Shown here one piece after another: positions 56,501-64,000 of a stretch of DNA of 64,000 nucleotides (position 1 is its first letter; each line of letters begins with the position of its first letter). Source of the stretch: Cloeon dipterum (lineage: Eukaryota > Arthropoda > Insecta > Ephemeroptera > Baetidae). The translations under genes and the position numbers were made by a program. The stretch spans positions 17,288,501-17,352,500 of the forward strand of contig NC_088787.1 of NCBI RefSeq assembly GCF_949628265.1. Reading direction: 5' to 3'. The notes below the pieces were generated by a model. That model was given only the letters and a program-made list of their open reading frames with translations. It had not been told where the DNA came from and did no database searches.

Positions 56501-59500
56501 ATTCGTCTGTTGTACTCTTTTATGCAGAGTCATGTGATATATTGATGTTGCTAACGCTGTTGGTTATTTTCATTTTACTTTCGCATTTCGGCTGTGCTGA
56601 AAATTTCAATCGCCAGCGGAATGCTCTCATTATCTGCTATGAACATCGGCGACTGCCGCTTTTGCACTTTTTGCAACATGTACATTTTACATAATATATG
56701 TATAATGGACCCCATGGTGGAGCCTGTTGAGCTTGGAAATGAAATCTGTGTGCAGTGTTTATCGTTTTTATAAAAACATGAATGCAAAGAATGTACAGAG
56801 CACAAAAATCATTTCAGTTTTAATTTTAGAAACTTGATTTTTAATAAATTAGCGGCCACTCGTTTGTGAGGATTGATGTATGTGTTATTCGTTTGATTGA
56901 GAAAATTTCGACTGACAAGTAAATTTATTAAATAGTGGCCGTATTTTGAACAATCACCACTTCTCTCTAATTAGATGAACAAATAATGATTTTTGTTGTA
57001 CATTTTAGATTTCATTTTCAAAGCCTGAACAGCCTCTGTTTGATTTATGCTCAATTTTGAACACGAATTAGCCATGGTGGAGACTGTAATTTATCACTCT
57101 TGACTTTTTACCAATTGGCAACGTTTTAATTGTGATTTTGTTTTCTTTCTGTTTCTGCTTGTGTTCGCGATCGGCCCTTGGCAGCAGAAGGTATTCCCGA
57201 GGTGTATTACTTTGGCCCTTGCGGCAAATACAACGCGCTTGTGATGGAGTTGCTGGGCCCCAGCCTAGAAGACTTATTTGACCTCTGTGGACGTAGGTTT
57301 ACCCTGAAGACAGTTTTAATGATCGCAATTCAACTAGTAAGTATGTTTATTTAAAATTCTTAGGTGTGAAAGCCACGCAATCGCTCGCATTCGCGCGTGT
57401 CGCACGCTGAAATCGATAAATTGCGTCCGTTCGGCCGTCAAACGCGAAGGAGCTATTTTATTTGAGTCGGCCACGTGCCTGTGCTTCCCCCGAGAGTGTC
57501 TCGGCTGAATTGCAAATTAGCACTGCGTCAAATATTCACAACTTTGTACATTAACCGAATGACAGCTGCAAATTTATCGCTTTTTCCTCTCGACGTATCT
57601 TTCTGTCAAGTGGTGTATATACATGATTCCTCTCTATCTCGTTCCGCTTTTGATGTTAATTGTTAACTAATGCTCTCGTTTTGATGACTACCAAAATTAC
57701 TGTTGTTAGGCATATTTTTCTGTCTGTCTGTCTCTAAAGCACTCTCCTCATTGACAGTCGAATCAGTCTTTCCACTTCAGCTTATCTTATCTCAAGGGCT
57801 TTCTTCCATTTTATCAGTTGACACAAAATTCGAATAATTTTGAAGGAGTATTCATTTTGCGCGTACTGTCCGCAACGTGATGGCGGAAAACAAGCCTTAA
57901 ATTGTATAAATTTGTAAGAAGTTCACCTGTATTTGATATACAAGATGTAAGAAAGCTTGACCAAGATGAAAAGTTTCATGAGACAAAATCAGGGAAATTA
58001 TAATGTGGATCTAGGGAAAGGGCTAGCAAATTGATCTTTATCTAAAATAATGTCCACCCATACTTATTTAATCGCTAGATTTTTATAAAAGATATTCCAT
58101 TGTATTGAACTGTGCATAGTTCATTACTCTATGTAAACCGTAAATCATTATCATTGGGTGTGCTTTTGCATCATCGATGGATTTTTCGAAAATCCCCAAG
58201 TAGTGACGTTACTTACGCCATGACTTAGTTGACGATAGCTAATCGCTAATTGCGGTTATTGACGTTGATTTTTGTTCTGCGAGCGCATTCCTTTCAGATC
58301 GGTAATCTCGCTTGCCATTGTTCGTCTCCCACCTCCTTCAACTATGTTATGTCACCAACATCTTCCTTCAGCTGAGCGAGTCATTGAGTTAAAAACGGCG
58401 CGTTTTGTTTTCGCTCCTCTCGTGGAAGAGGCTATTAACAGAGCACGTGTGTGACCAGAAATATCCTCTGTGTGGTTGAGAAAAAAAAATAAAAAAAAAC
58501 TCGGCCATGGTTGCGTTCGAAATCGTCATTTGCATTTGGTGACTAATTAAGTTTTAAAAAAACGCAAAGAATCATGTGTTTTTGACGGCTGATATACTGA
58601 TAACTAAAAGCTGATAATTAGAACAGTTCAGCGTATAGTGAAACTGTTGAAATTCGATTTAAACGTTAAAGACTGTCGTTGCGTGTTAAAAGAGGAAATA
58701 AAAAAGCGTTACGTGATTTTTTGTAGTTTATTCCCTAAATCCGGAGCCTATGTATTTTTCTCTTAATATGCTAGACGCTAAGAATGATCCCTGAAATTTA
58801 TGCCTGATTTCGTTCCAATTAAATTCATTAATATGAACCTTTTTCTCCATTTCAGCTCCATAGGATAGAATATGTTCACTCACGACATCTCATATACAGA
58901 GATGTTAAGCCTGAGAATTTCCTCATTGGTCGTAGCTCCACCAAGAAGGACAAAGTGATACACATTATAGGTAAAAAAATAGATTAAATTTATTTTGGAA
59001 ATATTTATTCAAGTTTTCGAATCTATATCCATTGATAAAATCAACAGAAGCAGCGCAGACGACTAAGCCCTTTTGGCTCTGCGTTGGCGTCAATACTAAC
59101 TGACGTCAACCAAATATCAGCATTGCGTTCGTGGAAAAGTTGAACTAATTATCGTTTCATTCGCAGACTTTGGACTCGCTAAGGAATACATTGACCTGGA
59201 GACTAATAAACACATCCCGTACCGGGAGCACAAGAGTTTAACAGGCACAGCTAGATATATGAGCATAAACACGCATTTAGGCAAAGGTAAGGCGTCGCAA
59301 ATTTTGTCTGAAGGTTACAGCTTGAATGATAAATGAGTTTGCCTTCACTTTTAATGTCAATTTAAACACTTATCGTTCAATATTGCCAATTTTTTGCTTT
59401 GTTTTATGAACAAGTCTTATCTTGCCAAACAAAAACCACTTGACTCATAGCTACAATTATTAATGTAATATACAGATGTCAACAAAAATTTAGTATTGCT

Positions 59501-62500
59501 TGTCTTCAAAGATTAAAAAAATATTGAGAAAATTTAGAGGTCTCAGCCAACTGAACCAACCGTGTTGTGTTGCGCCAGCCAGAATATTTTAAGTCACATG
59601 GTCAATTGCCCACCGCCAGAAGTTTAAAAAAATAAAGTGAGGGAAAAAATAGTTTCTGGGCTTTGTTTTTCAAATACAGCCAAAAAAACTTTCAAACCGA
59701 TCCACCGCGTCAACCGCCAGTATAATATAATTCAACAAACCCGCTAGCTGCCTTACATTCTCTTAAAAAAATTATATTCCCCGAGGAAAATAATATCATA
59801 ATGTTTAATTTGCTCTAAAGTTTTGTCATAGATTTTATGATATTAAAGCCACAACTCCCTGCCTAGATAATTTAGTATTGTAAAAAGATGCTAAAGTCAT
59901 TTAATTTATTTAAACAATAAGTAAAATTGTAACGTTATTAAAAAGAGAGATTAACAAATTTGATTTACAGAACAAAGCCGAAGAGATGATCTTGAGGCTC
60001 TCGGCCACATGTTCATGTACTTTCTGCGCGGCTCGCTGCCATGGCAGGGCCTGAAGGCGGACACGCTGAAAGAGCGGTATCAGAAGATCGGCGACACGAA
60101 GCGTGCGACGCCGATCGAGGTGCTTTGTGAAAACCAGCCCGAAGAGATGGCCACCTACCTACGCTACGTGAGAAGACTGGACTTTTTTGAGACTCCAGAC
60201 TACGAGTATTTGAGAAAACTCTTCCAGGATCTATTCGAGAGAAAAGGCTATGTTGACGACGGAGAGTTCGACTGGACAGGAAAGACCATGGTAATTTTCG
60301 TTCCAGACCCAGGTGGGGCGGACCCGCCGCAGCCGCCGCCACCCGACTCTCGGCCGCGGTCTGTTGTGCACGTCTCTTTTGTGTTGATGCGCCTCCTTCT
60401 CTCTCTACTCTCTTTTTCTTTTCTTTTTCCAATCAATGCATGCGTCCAGCCTGCGAATTTCCACGTTTTTCGCGTGCTCAGAAACGCACCTCCCTCCCAC
60501 GTTGGGAAAACTAAGTCGGATAAGGTGAGTCTTCACTTAGCGATTTGATAGAGCAGGACAGTGCTAGTTCCAATCAATATTTCACCAGCTCGCCTGCCTA
60601 ACGCTGATGCCCTCTCTTCCAGTATCAGAGATTAATAGTGCTTACATTCATCAGTCTTGCGTAAAAATTGTACAAAAAAAAATAATAACCTGCTCCATGG
60701 GCATGAATATTCAAGATATTTTTTTAAATAGCAAGTTGACTCACAATCATCTAAATTTATTGTCTGTATTACGAATTCATTAATATCTTAAAGTTTCAAA
60801 TAAAGCTATACTCGCAAGAAATATTTAACAATTTTTATTGTTAGGTCATGAGATGATAGCTTTTTAACTGTGATAAAATTACCAACACTTTCTTCACGGA
60901 TTATCTTGTCTTCTAAGTATAATTGTTGAAATCAATAACATCACGTTTCTAGTCAATTGGAGGCAAATTTAAGATATAACGGAAAAAGAAATTCCATATT
61001 AGCATAACTTGATTTACAATCTTCTGAGCATATTCTCACGCTTTACTTTATCTTGCACGCCAAACTAACCCCGCTTCTTTCCATCTGCTTTTTCTCTTAC
61101 TGTCAGCGTTTTTCCTGCGTGTCAACACCTCACAGTTTGTTGTCTAGAAAATTGAGACCCTACACTCACTCTGAATGTCGCTGAATCTCAGATTTTTGAC
61201 AAAAATCCACACGCTTCTCTCTGTTTGCAGTCAACACCAGTGGGCTCCTTACAGACTGGCCACGAGATGGTTGTCTCACCTAATAGAGAGCAGCACCGAA
61301 ACACGGCAAAGGTACTTATAAATGCAAACCACAATACCAAGCATATTATGCGAACGGGTACCAACAACCAGGAGGGACCTCTTATCTATTCTGTTTGCTG
61401 TCTTGCCACTTTGGTTTTGCATTTTACCGATTTGGGTTTTTGTGACACACCCAAGGAGCATGCCTCAATAAATTAGACCGAGAGTAAAACCACGATTTTC
61501 TGATCTGTTTGTATCGAGTACAGCTTTCTAGAGAGTGACACTCACTGCTTCTTCTCTCAGTATTTTTTAGTAGACACGAGGTTAACGATGGTTTTGGTTG
61601 TGAGTGTTGGTTATGATCAAGTGAGTCGGTTGATCCTAACTTGTCCCCAAGAAAATTCTCTGCCTGCAGCACAGTCATGAACCATACACCTGGGCAAGAC
61701 CGTGCTCGCATGCGCTGGGTTTCTTCTGGCTGCTCCTGTTTGAAATTAACAGTCAATTTGTTTTGGCTATAGGATGGATTGGATTGGCTAATGTATGACG
61801 ATGACGAAGAGTTAATTATCGAGGAGGTCTGGTGGAAGCTCTTTCAATATTTTCCCCAAAGGCCCAAAGGCTAGAAACTAGTTAAAGCTTCCAAAATATG
61901 TTCAAAATTGAAACCAGTAGATTTTGAGGGGCTAGAAACGAAATCAATCTGAAATCATTGTTGCTTTCCGGTAAAAGTAGACACCTGAGTGAAGTTAGCT
62001 TTCCGTGTAGTCTTAAATCGTTCCTATGCCCACCACATTATTTTGTTTTTGTTACTTTTTCGTTGCTTTTGCTGACTGTTGTCATGATGCCAGGGTGGAG
62101 TCAAGGGTGCTGCATGGTCTGATGTTCCAAAGCAGTCTTCAAATACTCTGGGCAACCTGACGCCGGCAGATAGGCATGGATCAGTGCAGGTGAGTCCCAC
62201 TCCGAATGCCGGTTGCGTGCATGGTAGTGGAGTCTATCTCCTTCTCGCTCTCCTACTCTGTTCCCACGAACTACGAGAGGGTTGGTCAAGCCGACGCGCA
62301 GGACTTTGCCCACGCCGTGGCAAGCATTGTTACTGATCTCTCTGTTGTTATTGCAGGTTGTCAGTTCCACGAACGGAGAGCTGGCAAACGACGACCCCAC
62401 GGCCGGTCACTCCAACACTCCGATTACTGCACAAGCCGAGGTGGAAATCGTAGACGAAACGAAGTATGTATCACTCATATTTATTTTAAGGTTCAATTCA

Positions 62501-63186
62501 TCAACTCAATCTCTAGCAAACATACAAATCGTTTCAAAAGTAAATGTTTTCAACTAAAATTTAATTTCTTGCAATGAGCGGTAGATCCAAAAATCTAGAA
62601 AGACAGTTCAAAATTGTAGCCGTCTCTGTAAAAATCGGTTTGAACGTATAATTTTCTTTAATTTTAGAAATGATAATTATGCCAATGGTACAGTTTTTCT
62701 GTTGTGAATTATATTTATGATCTTTTTTGATCCTCAAATTTTAATTTCGTATCTCTTAAAGACAAAATCTCTTTCTATTCTTAGGTTGTTATTTCAATGC
62801 CAGCCTCTTGGACATAAAAACATTTTTCTAAGTTGTCGAAACTGCTTTATTTTATACGTGCCTTACAGAAACTGGGCAATTTACCAATTTCTTTTGCATT
62901 GATTTGATTTTATGAAAACGATTTCCATCTATTTATGCCAATCAGTGTTACATTTATAATGCATGATGTATTGCAATATTAAAACTGATTTGCATCATCC
63001 TCCCACGCGCTAAAACGAATGAGGTGCTTTTATTTCCTTGACAAACTAAGCCCAGCTTATTGCATGTAACAATTAAAAATGCGTAGTTTGGCTATTGCCA
63101 TGCTGACTACTGAGGGGTTCAGTTTGTGTTACAGATGCTGCTGCTTCTTTAAACGAAAGAAGAAGAAGTCTGGGCGTGCGAAGTGA
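38545..63186 (+). CDS. gish: Gilgamesh, casein kinase I gamma
   Basis: Membrane-anchored Ser/Thr kinase; in Drosophila gish works in Wnt/Hedgehog signalling, glial migration and bristle polarity. Constitutive exons: 38545–38815, 45689–45729, 45797–45866, then one of two alternative exons (54916–55067 or 57185–57336), 58856–58970, 59167–59286, 59971–60290, 61231–61311, 62094–62189, 62357–62463 and 63135–63186 (TGA). All phases match. Product is 474 residues from ATG 38545, or 423 from ATG 38698 (MHSTSRHS…), which fits the family length better; the extra N-terminus is Ala-rich. Seen: glycine loop [17 protein letters not shown] lysine, catalytic [11 protein letters not shown], and the CK1 signature [12 protein letters not shown]. 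The tail VVSSTNGEL … DETK ends in [11 protein letters not shown], a palmitoylation and polybasic membrane signal. Further optional exons are listed separately. Confidence 0.97.
38816..45688 (+). other. First intron of gish (6.9 kb)
   Basis: No exon I can support. It contains GC-rich patches (about 40230–40500 and 44440–44700) that might be alternative promoters or enhancers, an A-rich tract near 40510 and a TATATAAA at about 42510. The open frame 42531–42725 downstream of that TATA-like element has no recognisable product. Confidence 0.7.
40505..40546. repeat. A-rich tract and short palindrome, possible retroposon tail
   Basis: About 250 bases of GC-rich DNA end abruptly in a run of A of about 15 bases, followed by the palindrome GGAGCAAAGTTGCTCC (40531–40546). 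A GC-rich body with an A tail resembles a SINE or retrocopy, but I see no clear pol III box B or flanking duplication. Confidence 0.2.
45867..53983 (+). other. Large intron of gish before the alternative exons (8.1 kb)
   Basis: It follows the exon ending LLGSH. I found no additional kinase-like exon. Two long overlapping frames on opposite strands (48942–49412 and 48824–49294) look like chance. The gap may hold splicing regulatory or enhancer sequence. Confidence 0.65.
47573..47599. repeat. Compound (CA)n/(AAT)n microsatellite
   Basis: Six CA units are followed by AAT units within a gish intron. Confidence 0.75.
53984..54088 (+). CDS. gish: gish cassette exon candidate (35 codons, Ser/Gly-rich kinase insert)
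   Basis: The acceptor is GCCGCAG with a pyrimidine-rich lead and the donor is AAAG|GTACAC. The exon is 105 bases, enters with two and leaves with one base of a codon, which is exactly the phase of the junction it interrupts. Including or skipping it therefore keeps the frame with either downstream alternative exon. It would add a Gly/Ser/Thr-rich peptide starting [11 protein letters not shown] between LLGSH and EGIP, in the loop after helix C and before strand beta-4 of the kinase lobe. The frame is coding-like (GC-rich, no stop) in an AT-rich neighbourhood. The KRK patch and many serines suggest a regulated loop, but that is inference. Confidence 0.6.
54089..54915 (+). other. gish intron between cassette and alternative exon A
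   Basis: 827 bases including a short TCTA microsatellite (about 54544–54558) and a T-run before the acceptor TTTTTTTTAG. No other coding segment seen. Confidence 0.75.
54916..55067 (+). CDS. gish: gish mutually exclusive kinase exon, version A
   Basis: 152 bases, phase 2 in and 0 out. It encodes [17 protein letters not shown] … [18 protein letters not shown] … IAIQL, covering strands beta-4/beta-5, the hinge and the start of the helical lobe. It differs from version B at about ten positions: R/E, H/Y, V/P, GGR/GK, V/D, D/G, C/T and L/M among them. The GGR form resembles the insect-specific gish variant I recall from Drosophila. The gatekeeper Met and hinge [10 protein letters not shown] are kept, so the kinase should be active. 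Strong T-rich acceptor, donor GTGAGT. Confidence 0.9.
55068..57184 (+). other. Intron separating the two alternative gish exons
   Basis: 2.1 kb. It is far above the minimal intron size, so steric hindrance cannot explain mutual exclusion. No third copy of the exon was found. Open frames inside (for example 56125–56694) have no recognisable product. Confidence 0.7.
57185..57336 (+). CDS. gish: gish mutually exclusive kinase exon, version B (vertebrate-like)
   Basis: 152 bases, phase 2 in and 0 out, like version A. It encodes [17 protein letters not shown] … [17 protein letters not shown] … IAIQL, very close to vertebrate CK1 gamma (…[14 protein letters not shown]…). The acceptor is a tandem CAGCAG (57182–57187): using the second AG drops three bases and gives EGIP instead of AEGIP. 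Donor GTAAGT. Confidence 0.93.
57337..58855 (+). other. gish intron after exon B
   Basis: 1.5 kb, AT-rich, no exon visible. Confidence 0.8.
59287..59970 (+). other. gish intron before the large kinase exon
   Basis: 684 bases, AT-rich, no feature seen. Confidence 0.85.
60450..60524 (+). CDS. gish: gish cassette exon candidate (25 codons) after the kinase domain
   Basis: A long pyrimidine tract and GTCCAG acceptor, then a 75-base stop-free stretch in phase 0, then the consensus donor AAG|GTGAGT. Inclusion would insert 25 residues ([10 protein letters not shown] … KTKSDK) between DWTGKTM and STPVG without changing the frame. The splice signals are strong; the peptide matches nothing I can confirm. 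Confidence 0.45.
60525..61230 (+). other. gish intron before the tail exon STPVG
   Basis: About 700 bases, AT-rich with a C/T-rich end leading into TTTGCAG. Nothing else seen. Confidence 0.8.
61773..61826 (+). CDS. gish: Weak candidate alternative tail exon of gish
   Basis: It follows a T-rich GGCTATAG acceptor, in phase with the exon ending NTAK. It reads an acidic peptide ([18 protein letters not shown]). After 18 codons a non-consensus donor (GAG|GTCTGG) could return to frame; if not used, the frame stops 16 codons later at 61875 and the product would lose the palmitoylated tail. No family match is known to me. Confidence 0.22.
62464..63134 (+). other. Last intron of gish
   Basis: 671 bases, AT-rich, splitting the DETK codon just before the [11 protein letters not shown] exon. 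No feature seen. Confidence 0.85.
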
Positions 63187-64000
63187 CTAGCTGCCGTCGT
63201 GCAGTGCAGTCCGGAGCGAGAAGCGGTGACCCTGTTGCGCGCCACCTCTCAGTCCAACTCGCGAGATTCGATGCTCAGTCCAAGTGGGGAGTTTTTGGCG
63301 GCGGCGGCCGCGGCTGTCGCCTCGTCTCAGCATCCCCGAGCAGCGGCCAGCCGTCAAGTCCCTCCACTTGCTTAGTCATCAAGGAAACATAAAATGCACC
63401 ACCTGCAATTAATTCCCCTTAAACTTGCAAATCACACATACACGAACACGCTCTCACTGAAGAAACACACACACACAAACACATACACACACACAACTTA
63501 CGAATCACACGCGTAAACACATAAAACACGAAAGCCATCTGTAGTTTTTATGATAATTTGCTCTTCCTGATATTCTTTTCCTCTGGTTTCGTTAAATTTA
63601 ATGAACGCCGTTTTTATCCTGCGAAATGTTGATGAAATCTGGCTTTTTGTGAGGCACTCTACTGTAGCGATTAGGGGCGAGTCAGCCGAGCTGGTTGATG
63701 GAAAAAGCTCGCTCACCCCTGCTGTTTCTCTCTTTTTTGTAAGAGGAAGTAATGACACACCCCAGTCCCTTCCCCCAATGATGGAAAATGATGAAAATGA
63801 TGTTCCATGAAACATACTTTTTATTTATAATCGATCACTGTAAATAATAATGCCGGAAATGCTAAAATGAGAAATAAAACTGGAAACTTGTAACAACTTT
63901 TAATTTAATAAATATAGTTCTTATGGCTGTACAAGTTGAGTTTATAATTGCATCTACAACCACGATGTGTACATTTTGCTGTTGCGACTGAGTTTGATTA
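63187..64000 (+). other. 3' UTR of gish and downstream sequence
   Basis: It starts GC-rich, then has a CA-rich stretch, then AT-rich DNA. AATAAA hexamers at 63873–63878 and 63907–63912 are plausible poly(A) signals about 700 bases after the stop. No further gene is visible before the window ends. Confidence 0.6.
63463..63495. repeat. CA microsatellite in the gish 3' UTR
   Basis: Interrupted CA repeats. On the mRNA this is a CA-rich tract, a possible site for CA-binding RNA-binding proteins. Confidence 0.7.

Overview
This is a window of an animal nuclear genome, most probably an insect. The genes have many GT–AG introns, mostly 50–100 bases long, and the best-matching proteins are arthropod types: jing, snazarus and gilgamesh. 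I cannot name the species from sequence alone. There is no bacterial operon, CRISPR, rRNA or tRNA signal. Seven protein-coding genes can be read exon by exon. Reading frames join correctly at every junction except one in the phospholipase D gene.

Layout from left to right: 1–10671 is non-coding as far as I can tell, and is probably upstream or intronic sequence of jing. The 3' seven exons of jing (an AEBP2-type C2H2 zinc-finger PRC2 cofactor) lie at 10672–13823 (+) with a long 3' UTR. It converges on a complete phospholipase D (PX-PH-HKD-HKD) of 22 coding exons, 17288–23634 (-). Across a short divergent promoter lies a KIAA0930/DUF2045 homologue, 24558–27429 (+). It converges on a HAD phosphatase of the PGP/PDXP type, 28723–30024 (-). 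Divergent from that is the SNX25/snazarus sorting nexin, 30926–34992 (+), which converges on an ABHD14-type hydrolase, 35495–37486 (-). The hydrolase has a membrane-anchor first exon separated by a 1-kb intron. Last is gilgamesh, casein kinase I gamma, 38545–63186 (+), spread over 25 kb by long introns.

The five central genes form a tightly packed, alternating-strand block with short introns. The two flanking genes, a chromatin regulator and a signalling kinase, have long introns or flanks rich in unexplained non-coding sequence. Functionally, Pld, snz and gish all act at membranes (phosphatidic acid production, ER/lipid contact, and a palmitoylated membrane-bound kinase), but nothing here shows that they form a pathway.

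The most interesting structure is in gish. Two diverged copies of one kinase-lobe exon (54916–55067 and 57185–57336) have identical length and phase, and only one at a time keeps the frame. A 105-base cassette lies just before them, a tandem NAG acceptor sits on the second copy, and further candidate alternative exons lie in the C-terminal tail. Other points are a miRNA-like hairpin at 30372–30454, a textbook PIP-box in Jing, and a likely antisense overlap of the jing and Pld 3' ends.
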